This document shows positions 17,890 through 26,630 of a DNA stretch of 64,000 bases, piece by piece (positions within the stretch are counted from its first letter, which is position 1; each line of letters opens with the position of its first letter). Source of the DNA: Corticimicrobacter populi (GTDB lineage Bacteria; Pseudomonadota; Gammaproteobacteria; Burkholderiales; Burkholderiaceae_B). The stretch is from the NCBI RefSeq assembly GCF_003123725.1, contig NZ_QETA01000006.1, positions 186,001-250,000 on the forward strand. Direction: 5' to 3'. The translations under genes and the position numbers were made by a program. Under the pieces are notes generated by a model that was not told the DNA's origin, made no database searches, and saw only the letters and a list, made by a program, of their open reading frames with translations.

Positions 17890-20427
17890 ATGAAGCGATC
17901 TTCTTCCGGTGCGCAGATGCGCCGTCTTGTTCGTGTCGCAGTGCTGAGTGCACTTTTTTCCACGACAGTCCTGGCACAGGAGGCACGGATTGCCTTCGAT
18001 GTGCCGGCTTCTTCCCTGGAGCAGGCACTCAACCAGGTGGCTCGCCAGGCGCGCGTGCAGGTGCTCTTTGCCAGCGATGCGGCCAGCCGGATCAACGCAC
18101 CCGCATTGCAGGGGAGTTATACCGCACCAGAAGCGCTGGCGCGTCTGCTGGAGGGGACCGGGCTGACCCTGGAGGCCAATGGTGATGGTGCCTATGCCAT
18201 CGTGCCCGCAGGTCAGACCGGCGTTATGGCGAGAGATGTGCCGGTCGGTACGCTGTCCCAGGTGACGGTGGTGGCATCGCGTACGCCGCGTGCCATCGAG
18301 GAAACGCCCAATACGGTCTGGGTAATCGAGCGCGAGCAGATCGAGGACCAGGCGCGCGCCGGTATCCCGCTGAAGGAAATGCTGGGGATTCTCGTACCGG
18401 GGCTGGACCTGGGCGGACAGATGCGGACCAATTTCGGCCAGAACCTGCGTGGGCGTTCGGCCCAGGTCATGATCGATGGCATTTCGATGAATGGTTCGCG
18501 GCTGCTGAGCCGCCAGTTCGATTCCATTGATCCATTCAACATCGAACGCATCGAGGTCCTGTCGGGGGCGACAGCGATCTATGGCGGCAATGCCACGGGT
18601 GGCATCATCAATATCATCACACGACGCGCCAATGCCGCTGATTCGACCTTTACATCCGAAGCCGGGATGCGCAGCGGGTTTCACGGATCCGACAGTTTCA
18701 GCTGGCATGCCGCGCAGTCCATCCAGGGGGGCAACGAGCGTGTCCAGGGACGCCTGGCCGTCGCCTACAGCCGCAATGGTGGCTCCTATGATGGCAAGGG
18801 AGATCGGGTATTGCCGGACATCACGCAGACCGACCTGCAGTGGAATCGTGCAGTCGATGTGATGGGCTCGGCCGATATCGATATGCTCGAACTGGGTTCG
18901 CTGCGTCTGTTGGCACAGTATTACGACTCCGGCTTTCATGCGGGCAAGGCGCTGTGGATGCAGCCTGGGCCGGGCAATAATATCCTGCAGCCTTCGGCCC
19001 TGGATATCCGCGACGGATTTTCGTCGGATGTCGATCCCAATACCCGGCGCCACCTGCTTGCGCTGGACTGGCACTTGCCCGACGTGCTGGGCGGACAGGA
19101 TTTCTATTTCAAGGCATACGAACGCAAGGAGTCCCTGCAGTTCTATCCCTTTCCGGGGACGGACGTCAATCCGCTGGGAGGGGCGCGAGTGCCGTACTGG
19201 AGCACCTCCACGCAGGACACCACGACCTATGGCTTCAAGGCCATGCTGCACAAGGACTGGTCGTCGCTGCGGCTGAGCTATGGTGTCGATTATGACCATG
19301 AGAAATTTACGGCCCGGCAGACCATGTTCGATGTGAACCAGGCCATCGCCAGTGGCGGCCTGAATTTCCGCCAGACGGCTGGACTGGGCCGTTATCCGAG
19401 CTTCGAAACGGATATCTGGGGCGTGTTTGCCCAGGCGGATTACGATCTGACCGATGACCTGACCCTCAGCGCCGGCGTGCGACATCAGCGGGTCGATATC
19501 GAGGTCGATGATTTCGTGCAGGTGGCCCAGCAGCGCCTGATCGCAGGAGGCTATGGCGTCTCGGCGCAGGCGATACCGGGGGGCAGCAATGATTATTCCG
19601 CGACATTGTTCAATGCGGGGCTGGTCTATCGGCTGACCCCCTCCCAGCAGGTCTGGGCCAATTTCTCGGAAGGCTTCGAGCTGGCCGACCCGGCCAAGTA
19701 CTATGGCTCGAATGCCAGCTACAGCCTGGTGGGCGGTGCGGGAGGCGTCTGGGCGTTGAATCGCTACCTGAATGTCGATGAGACCGAGATGGCTGCCATC
19801 AAGACCCGCTCCTATGAATTGGGCTGGCGTCTGAACGAGGGACGCTGGCAGGCGCAGGCTGCCCTGTTCCATTCACAGTCGAACAAGTCGATTGCGGTGG
19901 ACCGGACTACTCTGAACATTGCTCTCGACGAAGCCAAGGTACGCAATTACGGTATCGAGGGACAGCTGGATTACCGGCTGGAGGATGGCTGGTTCGTGGG
20001 GGGTAATGCCTTGTTGCTGCGTACCGAGCAGAAGGATGATGGCCGCTGGAACCGTCGTGGCATCTATTATGCAAGTCCCTCCAAGGCGACGCTCTACGTC
20101 GGCCGACAGACCGATCGTTGGGGCGTGCGTCTGCAGGCAGCGCACAGCTTCCGCCTGAACAGCGATGTGCCCAGTTTCGGCACGGGAGAAGGGGAAAGCC
20201 TGCCCAGCCTGACGCTGGTGGATCTGCTGGGCCATTATCGTTTCGATCATGGTCGCGGCATGCAGGGCATCCTGAGTGTCGGTGTGCAGAATGTGTTCAA
20301 CAGAACCTATGCCACCCGCTGGGGTGAACAGGCCAAGCTTGCCTATGCGTCCTCGATTTCGCCCTCGGTGCTGGATTTCAAGGGGCAGGGACGTACGTTG
20401 GCATTGACCTATACGCTGCATTATTGA
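17890..20427 (+). CDS. TonB-dependent receptor with STN signalling domain
   Basis: This is an 845-residue outer-membrane receptor of the ferri-siderophore (FpvA/FecA) type. After the signal peptide (to about residue 29, VLAQ) comes the STN domain (about 30-100: IAFDVPASSLEQALNQVARQ, in parts), which contacts FecR. Next come a TonB box region (LSQVTVVA), the plug with RGRSAQVMIDG and ATAIYGGNATGGIINI, and the beta-barrel ending in LTYTLHY with a C-terminal aromatic residue. The start follows an AAGGAA site. It forms a module with the ECF sigma and FecR genes. The ligand, siderophore or haem, cannot be told. The next gene begins 11 nt on and is likely in the same operon. Confidence 0.92.
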   Translation: MKRSSSGAQMRRLVRVAVLSALFSTTVLAQEARIAFDVPASSLEQALNQVARQARVQVLFASDAASRINAPALQGSYTAPEALARLLEGTGLTLEANGDGAYAIVPAGQTGVMARDVPVGTLSQVTVVASRTPRAIEETPNTVWVIEREQIEDQARAGIPLKEMLGILVPGLDLGGQMRTNFGQNLRGRSAQVMIDGISMNGSRLLSRQFDSIDPFNIERIEVLSGATAIYGGNATGGIINIITRRANAADSTFTSEAGMRSGFHGSDSFSWHAAQSIQGGNERVQGRLAVAYSRNGGSYDGKGDRVLPDITQTDLQWNRAVDVMGSADIDMLELGSLRLLAQYYDSGFHAGKALWMQPGPGNNILQPSALDIRDGFSSDVDPNTRRHLLALDWHLPDVLGGQDFYFKAYERKESLQFYPFPGTDVNPLGGARVPYWSTSTQDTTTYGFKAMLHKDWSSLRLSYGVDYDHEKFTARQTMFDVNQAIASGGLNFRQTAGLGRYPSFETDIWGVFAQADYDLTDDLTLSAGVRHQRVDIEVDDFVQVAQQRLIAGGYGVSAQAIPGGSNDYSATLFNAGLVYRLTPSQQVWANFSEGFELADPAKYYGSNASYSLVGGAGGVWALNRYLNVDETEMAAIKTRSYELGWRLNEGRWQAQAALFHSQSNKSIAVDRTTLNIALDEAKVRNYGIEGQLDYRLEDGWFVGGNALLLRTEQKDDGRWNRRGIYYASPSKATLYVGRQTDRWGVRLQAAHSFRLNSDVPSFGTGEGESLPSLTLVDLLGHYRFDHGRGMQGILSVGVQNVFNRTYATRWGEQAKLAYASSISPSVLDFKGQGRTLALTYTLHY

Positions 20428-20438
20428 GCGGAGGCATC

Positions 20439-21578
20439 ATGATATCTGCGTGGACAAGACGCGCAAGTGCATGGGCCCTGGTGCTGGCAGCGCTTGCGGG
20501 TCCCTTTTCGGCACAGGCTGGGGAGCCGGTTTGCGGGCAGGGGCCGCTCATGGCGCGCCCGGTCGGTGTGGGCCTGTACGAGTTGGCCTACAGCCCGACG
20601 CACCAGTCGCTGTATGTGGCTGTTTCCGGTGGTTTCGATGAGCAGGCGCCCCCTGCGCGTGTGGCGCGTCTCGATCCTGAGACCTTGCAGGAGCAGAGTG
20701 GCCTGCTGCTGCCCTACAAGGTGTTCGGACTGGCGCTCGACGAAGGCCAGGGCAGGTTGTATGCCGGATATTCTCTGGAGGGGCGGATTTCTGTGATCGA
20801 CGTGCAACGCTGGGGACGGTTGGCCGATATCGAGGTCAGCCCCAAGCCGCCGGGAGCCCCGCGTGCCGAACATGACCTGCGTGCCCTGGTGCTCGATACC
20901 GCAGCCCGTCGACTTTATGTGCCCGGCCTGTCGGCAGAGGGCAGTGTCTTGTTCGTGATCGGCCTGGACAGCCTGCGGGTCGAGGCGCGACTGGACGGAC
21001 TGGGCTTCTATCCGACCGGTCTGGCGCTGGATGCAGAGGGCGGGCGACTCTTCGTTTCCAACATGGGGGGCGAGATTCTACAGATCGATACGCAGGCGCT
21101 GCGCATTACGCAACGCTGGCGTATCGGCGGGCTGGAACAGCCTGTCGGACTGGCCTACGATGCTGCCCGCAACCGGCTTTACGTGGCAGACCAGGGCATG
21201 GCCTCCATTCGCGATTGGCAGGCCCGGGTATTGCCGGGGTTCGTGTCGCGCCATGACGGCAACCGGATACTGGCGCTGGATGCCTCTGATGGGCGTGTGC
21301 TTGCAGAGGTGCCAACGCAGGCCAATCCGCTGGCTCTGCACGTCGAGTCTTCGCAAGGGCGGGTCTATGTGACCGAGCGTGGCGCAGGCTCCGTGGCTGT
21401 CTTCGATGCCGATACGCTCGAGCGCCTGCAGGACTGGCATACCGGAGATCTTCCGAACAGCCTGGCAGTGGATGGCGAACATGGACGGCTCTGGGTATCC
21501 CTCAAACAGCCCAGGGAAGCCGGCCGTTTGGCGATGGAACAGGTGGCGTGCCTGATGGTGCGACACCCGGACAGGTAA
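20439..21578 (+). CDS. Secreted YncE-like beta-propeller protein
   Basis: This 379-residue protein has a signal peptide (MISAWTRRASAWALVLAALAGPFSAQA) and repeated blades such as VFGLALDEGQGRLYAG, PTGLALDAEGGRLFVSN, PVGLAYDAARNRLYVAD and PNSLAVDGEHGRLWVS. These define a seven-bladed YncE/YVTN-type propeller in the periplasm. YncE-like proteins appear with TonB receptors and iron regulation, but their biochemical role is not settled. Here the gene follows the receptor by 11 nt with a strong GGAGG site, so it is probably co-induced by the sigma factor. A 10-bp perfect hairpin follows the stop. Confidence 0.8.
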   Translation: MISAWTRRASAWALVLAALAGPFSAQAGEPVCGQGPLMARPVGVGLYELAYSPTHQSLYVAVSGGFDEQAPPARVARLDPETLQEQSGLLLPYKVFGLALDEGQGRLYAGYSLEGRISVIDVQRWGRLADIEVSPKPPGAPRAEHDLRALVLDTAARRLYVPGLSAEGSVLFVIGLDSLRVEARLDGLGFYPTGLALDAEGGRLFVSNMGGEILQIDTQALRITQRWRIGGLEQPVGLAYDAARNRLYVADQGMASIRDWQARVLPGFVSRHDGNRILALDASDGRVLAEVPTQANPLALHVESSQGRVYVTERGAGSVAVFDADTLERLQDWHTGDLPNSLAVDGEHGRLWVSLKQPREAGRLAMEQVACLMVRHPDR

Positions 21579-21589
21579 GCGGCTGGGCG

Positions 21590-21620
21590 CGCCATGCCTG
21601 CGCGGTCTGGAGGCATGGCG
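21590..21620. terminator. Hairpin after the FecI-FecR-receptor-propeller operon
   Basis: CGCCATGCCT (21590-21599) pairs perfectly with AGGCATGGCG (21611-21620) across an 11-base loop. No T-run follows, so it is a possible weak or factor-dependent terminator, or a 3' stabiliser. It separates this operon from the zinc receptor. Confidence 0.5.
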
Positions 21621-21661
21621 TGGTGCAATCCTGCGGGATGTCCCACTGTTTATATATGAAA

Positions 21662-21676
21662 TGTTATATCATTGCT
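21662..21676. promoter_or_regulatory. Zur-like box upstream of the ZnuD-like receptor
   Basis: TGTTATATCATTGCT matches the consensus TGTTATDWHATAACA at 12 of 15 positions and shares AATGTTATATCAT exactly with the zur/znu box. It is 39 nt before the chosen start, in a position to block a promoter. Confidence 0.65.
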
Positions 21677-21714
21677 TTTTTGTATGTTCCCAGATAAGCA
21701 GAGAGACTTTTCGT

Positions 21715-23766
21715 ATGACGCTTTCACGATCCCCGTTGTCGCTGGCCCTGCTGGCGGCGCTGACACAGTCCATCCCCGCGCAGGCCCAGCAGGTGGCACA
21801 TGATGATGTCGCTGCATTGCCCGGCATTACCGTATCGGCCAGTCCCCTGGCGCGCAGTGCGGAGGAGTCGGTCATCCCCGTCACTATCGTGGAAGGCGAT
21901 GCACTGATCCAGCGTCGTCGCGGTACGCTGGGCGAACTGCTCGATGGTCAGCCGGGCGTGCATGCCGATACGTTCGGCGGCGGTGCCAGCCGTCCGGTCA
22001 TTCGCGGGCAGACTGCACCGCGTGTCAAGGTGCTGAGCGATGGTTCTGAAATCATGGATGCCTCGGCGGTATCGCCCGATCATGTGGTGACCGTCGATAC
22101 CCTGCTGGCGGAGCGGATCGAGATCCTGCGTGGGCCTTCTGCCCTGCTGTATGGCGGTGGAGCCATTGGTGGCGTGGTCAACGTGCTGGACAACAAGATC
22201 CCCACAGCCATGCCGGAACGCGGTATTGAAGGCTCCCTGGAGTTGCAGGGAGCGACGGCGGCTCGAGAACGGGCCGGCGCATTTTCGGTGACGGGCGGGA
22301 CGGGGCGCGTGGTTTTCCATGCCGAAGGTGCACGCAGCAAATCGGATGACTACCGAGTCGGGCATTGGGACGAGAAACGGGTCAAGGATTCGAATGCCGA
22401 CACCACCACCGGCAGCCTGGGCATGACTTTCCTGGGTGACAACGGTTATCTCGGCGTGGCCTATTCCTACCGGGAAGAGGACTATGGCCTGCCTGGCCAC
22501 AGCCATGAATACGAGGATTGCCATCCGCACGGCCAGCACCTGCACTGCGGCGGCCACGATCATGGGCACGGACATGATCACGACCATGACCACGATCATG
22601 GCGGCGGTCACTCCGCGACGGCGCATTTGCGTAGCGAACGCTTCGATATCCGTGGCGAATGGCGTGATCCGATGGCGGGTGTAGAAAAGATCCGGCTGCG
22701 TGCCGGCTATACCGATTACCGTCACGATGAACGCGACGGTGACGAAAAGACGACGGTCTTCACCAACCGGGGCCACGATACCCGCCTGGAATTGCAGCAC
22801 CGTCCCCTGTATGGCTGGCGCGGGGTGCTGGGTGTGCAGACGGCGCGCTCGGAGTTCGAGTCGAGCGGACTGGAAAATTTCATGCCGCGCACCCGGACGA
22901 CCAATACGGGAATTTTCCTGGTCGAGGAGTACCCGCTGGGCGACTGGCGCTTCGAGCTGGGGGCGCGCCATGAATGGCAGCGCGTGACGCCTGACAACAG
23001 CCAGCCGGAGTCCGATCTGCGTGCCGTGTCGTGGTCGGCTGCTGCCGTATGGGATTTTGCTCCAGCCTACGCGGCGACGCTGTCGTTCACGCAGTCGCAG
23101 CGCCTGCCCAATGCCCAGGAGCTGTATGCCAGGGGCGTGCACCTGGCGACCAACACCTACGAACTGGGCGATGCCAACCTGGGCAAGGAAACCACCCGGG
23201 GCGTGGACCTGGGGCTTCGCAAGCACGAGGGTGACCTGCAGTTTGGCATCAATGTATTCCACAGTCGCACGAAGAACTACATCTATGCCAATACGCTTGA
23301 TCAGCATGAGGATTTCCGCCTGATCAAGTACACCCAGCACGATGCCGAGTTCACGGGTGCCGAGGCCAACGTCTCGTACCGTTTCTCGCCGCTGCTCAAG
23401 ACCACGCTGTTCGGTGACTACGTGCGCGGCAAGCTGCGCGAAGGGGCGGGCAACCTGCCGCGCATTCCTGCCGCCCGGCTGGGCCTGCGGGCGGATACCA
23501 GCTGGCAGCAATGGCGCGCCTATGCCGAGTACTACCGTGTCTTCAGCCAGAACCGGATCGCCGACTTCGAAAGCGAGACGCCGGGCTACAACATGGTCAA
23601 TGCCGGAGTCGCCTACCTGGGCCGCTCGGGAGCGACCGACTGGCAGGTCTACCTGCGTGGCACCAACCTGCTGAACCGGCTGGCCTACAATCATGCCTCC
23701 TTCATTTCGCGTGCCGCGCCGGTACAGGGCCGTAGCCTGATTGCCGGTGTCCGGTTCGATTTCTGA
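21715..23766 (+). CDS. znuD: ZnuD-like TonB-dependent zinc receptor with His-rich loop
   Basis: It is a 683-residue outer-membrane importer, probably for zinc. The signal peptide ends near residue 25 (IPAQAQQ). The plug carries RGQTAPRVKVLSDG and PSALLYGGGAIGGVVNVLDN (in parts), and the barrel ends SLIAGVRFDF. Residues 262-299 are a surface loop rich in histidine, aspartate and glycine with two cysteines (CHPHGQHLHC), matching the His-rich loop of Neisseria ZnuD. The first in-frame start (21661) lies over the operator, so ATG 21715 is used. Zur control is supported by the box just upstream. A methyltransferase gene follows after 9 nt. Nickel or haem as ligand is less likely. Confidence 0.88.
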   Translation: MTLSRSPLSLALLAALTQSIPAQAQQVAHDDVAALPGITVSASPLARSAEESVIPVTIVEGDALIQRRRGTLGELLDGQPGVHADTFGGGASRPVIRGQTAPRVKVLSDGSEIMDASAVSPDHVVTVDTLLAERIEILRGPSALLYGGGAIGGVVNVLDNKIPTAMPERGIEGSLELQGATAARERAGAFSVTGGTGRVVFHAEGARSKSDDYRVGHWDEKRVKDSNADTTTGSLGMTFLGDNGYLGVAYSYREEDYGLPGHSHEYEDCHPHGQHLHCGGHDHGHGHDHDHDHDHGGGHSATAHLRSERFDIRGEWRDPMAGVEKIRLRAGYTDYRHDERDGDEKTTVFTNRGHDTRLELQHRPLYGWRGVLGVQTARSEFESSGLENFMPRTRTTNTGIFLVEEYPLGDWRFELGARHEWQRVTPDNSQPESDLRAVSWSAAAVWDFAPAYAATLSFTQSQRLPNAQELYARGVHLATNTYELGDANLGKETTRGVDLGLRKHEGDLQFGINVFHSRTKNYIYANTLDQHEDFRLIKYTQHDAEFTGAEANVSYRFSPLLKTTLFGDYVRGKLREGAGNLPRIPAARLGLRADTSWQQWRAYAEYYRVFSQNRIADFESETPGYNMVNAGVAYLGRSGATDWQVYLRGTNLLNRLAYNHASFISRAAPVQGRSLIAGVRFDF

Positions 23767-23775
23767 GCGCAGACG

Positions 23776-24564
23776 GTGAGCATTCCTCTCAAGCAAGGCA
23801 ATACGCTGTTCGACATCGTGGCGACCCTGCAGGGCGATGTGCCCTGGGGGCGCTTCCTGGATGCAGGTACCGGGCGCGGATCGCTGTCCTGGCTGCTGAA
23901 GCAGGATACCGAGGCCTGGACGGCGGTGACGGGGGCCAGCGGCATGGCAGACAGTGTCAGGGCGCTGGCCGAGGGGCGCATGCGGGCTCAGGACCGGATC
24001 GTGACCGGCAACTGGATGGACGAGCGCCTGCTGGAAGGCGAGCGCTACGACACGGTGCTGGCCGATTACTTGGTGGGGGCCATCGATGGTTTCGCGCCCT
24101 ACTGGCAGGACCGGATATTCGGTCGCCTGCGCCCGCTGGTGGGACAAAGGCTGTATGTGATCGGCCTGGAACCGTACGTGCCTTATTTTCCCGAGAGTGC
24201 GGCCGGTCGCATGGTGTGCGAGATCGGCCGGTTGCGCGATGCCTGCCTGCTGCTGGCGGGGGAGCGGCCCTATCGCGAATATCCGGCGGACTGGGTCGTG
24301 CGCCATTTGCAGCAGGCAGGTTTCCGGGTGCTGGATATGCAGCGCTACGGCATCCGCTACGGTGCCCGTTTTATCGACAGCCAGTTGGATATGTGCGATC
24401 AGCGCCTGGCCCGGCTGCGTGACCGTTCACTGGCGGTGTCATTGTCCACGCATGTGGCCGAGTTGCGCCAGCGGGCACGCGCCCTGGATGATGCCGAGGG
24501 GGGCCTGCGGCATGGCCATGATTATGTGATCGTTGCCGAGCCGGTGTCGCCAGCGGCAGGCTGA
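23776..24564 (+). CDS. Class I SAM-dependent methyltransferase linked to znuD
   Basis: This 262-residue protein has the SAM motif FLDAGTGRGS (residues 27-36) and DTVLADYLVGAID at the motif-IV position. No signal peptide is seen, so it is cytosolic. The substrate is unknown. It starts at GTG 23776, only 9 nt after znuD, and so should be zinc-repressed with it. Possible roles are modification of a metallophore, of a ribosomal protein or of a zinc-poor paralogue; none can be shown here. Its last 43 nt overlap the end of the convergent histidine kinase gene. Confidence 0.72.
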   Translation: MSIPLKQGNTLFDIVATLQGDVPWGRFLDAGTGRGSLSWLLKQDTEAWTAVTGASGMADSVRALAEGRMRAQDRIVTGNWMDERLLEGERYDTVLADYLVGAIDGFAPYWQDRIFGRLRPLVGQRLYVIGLEPYVPYFPESAAGRMVCEIGRLRDACLLLAGERPYREYPADWVVRHLQQAGFRVLDMQRYGIRYGARFIDSQLDMCDQRLARLRDRSLAVSLSTHVAELRQRARALDDAEGGLRHGHDYVIVAEPVSPAAG

Positions 24565-25868
24565 GGGGCGCGTGGCGATGTGGTGTCGAATGTCAGGGTG
24601 AAGGCGGTGCCGCGCTGGTCCCTGATCGGGGAGTGTGCTTCCAGTTGCCATCCCTGCAGGGCACAGGTCTGCTTGGCAATCGCCAGGCCGATGCCGCTAT
24701 CGCCGAACGAGGACTGGGCGGGGGCGTCCTTGCGCCGCTGGCTGAAGTAGCGATCGAAGATATGGGGCAGTTCGGAGGCCGGGATGCCGGGGCCGTCATC
24801 GGTAAAAGACAGCCCGCCCGGCAGTGCCCGAATGGACAGGGTAGCCGGTGCTGCATGGCGGATGGCATTGCGTACGATATTGCGGACCACCGTCAGCAGG
24901 GCGTGTGGGTTGACCGTGGCATGGCAGGCCGGATCGACTTCGATGTGCAGGGTCAGTCCCTGGCGGGCGGCCTCTTCCGACAGGCTCGACAGGGCATCCT
25001 GGATGATGGTCTGCAGGCTGACGGTTTCACGCTGCCCATCATCTGATTGCGATAGGCTGTAGGTGCTGGTGAGCGCGTCGTTGAGCTCATCCACGCAGCG
25101 GATGATGCGATCCAGCCGATGCTGGCGTGCCGGGCTGTCCAGCGGCAGCCGGCGCAGCAGTTCGGCATCGCTGCGGATGATCGACAGGGGGGTGCGAACT
25201 TCGTGCTGGAAGTTGGCGGCGAACTCTTTCTGGTCGGCGATGGTACGTTCGATCCGGTCCTGCATGCGGTTGAAGGCTTCGGTCAGGCGACCGCGCTCGT
25301 CGCTGCGGGCGTCCTGCTTGCGTGGTCGCCCCGGTGCCCAGCGCGCCAGCAGGTCGGTCACCTCCTGCAGCGGCTGTACCACCCACTGGGCCAGTTTCCA
25401 TGCCGTGGCGTAGGAGGCCAGGATGAAGAACAGCGCGATCAGCAGCAGCGACAGTCCGAACTCACGTGTCAGGGCCTCGGTTTCCACGGCGTCGTACATG
25501 ACGTAGAAGCGACCATCGCGGGCATCGACGATCTTGATGTGCAGGGTACTGTGCTCGCCATCGATGTAGTGCATGCCGTTGGGCAGGGCACGCAGGAAAT
25601 CCGGCATGTCCGGCGCACGGACCTGGTCGCTTTCGCCCCAGGCATACAGGTGTGGGCCGAACTGCCGCACGAAGGGCACATCCCATGTCGGGCTGACACT
25701 GGCGATGCGCGACACCAGCCTGTCGGCTTCCGTTTTCAGCAGCGTGTCGATGACGCGGCTTTCCATGCGCTGATGGGTATAGAACGCGGTCAGGGATACC
25801 AGCCCGACCGCGAACATGATCAGCACGGTCAAGGCCAGGATGACGCGGGTAGCCAGTGACGGGCGCAT
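24522..25868 (-). CDS. Sensor histidine kinase of a two-component system
   Basis: This 448-residue inner-membrane kinase has two helices (about 8-30 and 138-156) around a periplasmic sensor of about 105 residues, then a HAMP-like linker. The phospho-acceptor H222 is in FQHEVRTPLSI, and the ATPase domain has N, G1 (DDGPGIP) and G2 (GDSGIGLAIAK) boxes. The sensor domain matches no family I recognise. It begins 5 nt after its response regulator. The 3' end overlaps the methyltransferase gene by 43 nt on the opposite strand, which could link expression of the two. The signal is unknown; a metal or envelope cue would fit the surroundings. Confidence 0.9.
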   Translation of the reverse strand: MRPSLATRVILALTVLIMFAVGLVSLTAFYTHQRMESRVIDTLLKTEADRLVSRIASVSPTWDVPFVRQFGPHLYAWGESDQVRAPDMPDFLRALPNGMHYIDGEHSTLHIKIVDARDGRFYVMYDAVETEALTREFGLSLLLIALFFILASYATAWKLAQWVVQPLQEVTDLLARWAPGRPRKQDARSDERGRLTEAFNRMQDRIERTIADQKEFAANFQHEVRTPLSIIRSDAELLRRLPLDSPARQHRLDRIIRCVDELNDALTSTYSLSQSDDGQRETVSLQTIIQDALSSLSEEAARQGLTLHIEVDPACHATVNPHALLTVVRNIVRNAIRHAAPATLSIRALPGGLSFTDDGPGIPASELPHIFDRYFSQRRKDAPAQSSFGDSGIGLAIAKQTCALQGWQLEAHSPIRDQRGTAFTLTFDTTSPRAPQPAAGDTGSATIT

Positions 25869-25873
25869 GTGTA

Positions 25874-26596
25874 TCAGGCCTCGGGCGGGGACTGGCGCAA
25901 GGGCGGAACGGTCATTTTCCAGCCGCTGCCGCTGAGGGTTTCCAGCCCCTCGAAGCCATGGGCGGCCAGCGTCTTGCGCAACACATGCATGTGGCTGCGC
26001 AGGGCGTCGGAGGCCGGTGTTTCATCGGGCCACAGGATCTGTTCCAGTTCGGTGCGGGAGACGATGCGTCCAGGCTGACGCATCAGCGCTTCCAGGATCT
26101 GCAGGCTTTTGCGAGGCAGTCGCAGTTCGGTGTCATCCAGGCAGACCTGCTGTGTGGCCAGGGCGTAGGTCAGGGCACCGCAGCGCAGGATGGGATCGGC
26201 CTGGCTGGCCCTGCTGCGGCGCAGCAGGGCATGCAGTCGCAACGAGATTTCCTCGAGCGAAAACGGTTTGGTCTGGTAGTCGTCTGCCCCCAGGTTGAAG
26301 CCGATGCGCTTGTCTTCGATTTCCTGGCGTGCCGTCAGGATGAGGACCGGGGTGGACAGGCCCAGTTCGGTACGCAGGTGGCGCAGCACGGTCCAGCCAT
26401 CGACGTGAGGCAGGCCGATGTCGAGCACGATCAGGTCGAAGCGCTGGTGGTCGATGGCTTCGATCGCCATGCTGCCGTCGTAGGCGATGTCGGGCACGAA
26501 GCCGTCTGCTTCCAGCGAAGAGAACAGGTTCTCGGCCAGTGCGGCGTCATCTTCGACGATCAGGACGGTAGGAGCATTGCGGGGCGGCAAGACCAA
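25874..26596 (-). CDS. OmpR-family response regulator
   Basis: It is a 240-residue regulator with a receiver domain, phospho-acceptor D59 in LIVLDIGLP, acidic pair EDD (15-17) and lysine in the KPFS motif. A winged-helix DNA-binding domain follows (about 140-235; RKSLQILEALMRQPGRIVSR, in parts). Two TTG codons can start it (26596 and 26590), and an AGAGG sequence fits the second better; the longer form is given. It forms an operon with the kinase gene. Target genes cannot be identified from the sequence. Confidence 0.9.
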   Translation of the reverse strand: MVLPPRNAPTVLIVEDDAALAENLFSSLEADGFVPDIAYDGSMAIEAIDHQRFDLIVLDIGLPHVDGWTVLRHLRTELGLSTPVLILTARQEIEDKRIGFNLGADDYQTKPFSLEEISLRLHALLRRSRASQADPILRCGALTYALATQQVCLDDTELRLPRKSLQILEALMRQPGRIVSRTELEQILWPDETPASDALRSHMHVLRKTLAAHGFEGLETLSGSGWKMTVPPLRQSPPEA

Positions 26597-26630
26597 CCTC
26601 TATGACTGAAAACAGGAAGCATTGCCTATT

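Noticed and set aside
17494-19872. Long open frame on the minus strand (792 codons) under the TonB receptor
   Set aside because: It has no recognisable domains and lies opposite a receptor gene with clear signal peptide, STN, plug and barrel features. GC-rich codon use on the real strand makes long antisense frames common.
21724-24306. Minus-strand open frame of 860 codons opposite znuD and the methyltransferase
   Set aside because: Its composition mirrors the codons of the real genes, it has no domain, and it spans two genes; it is a shadow.
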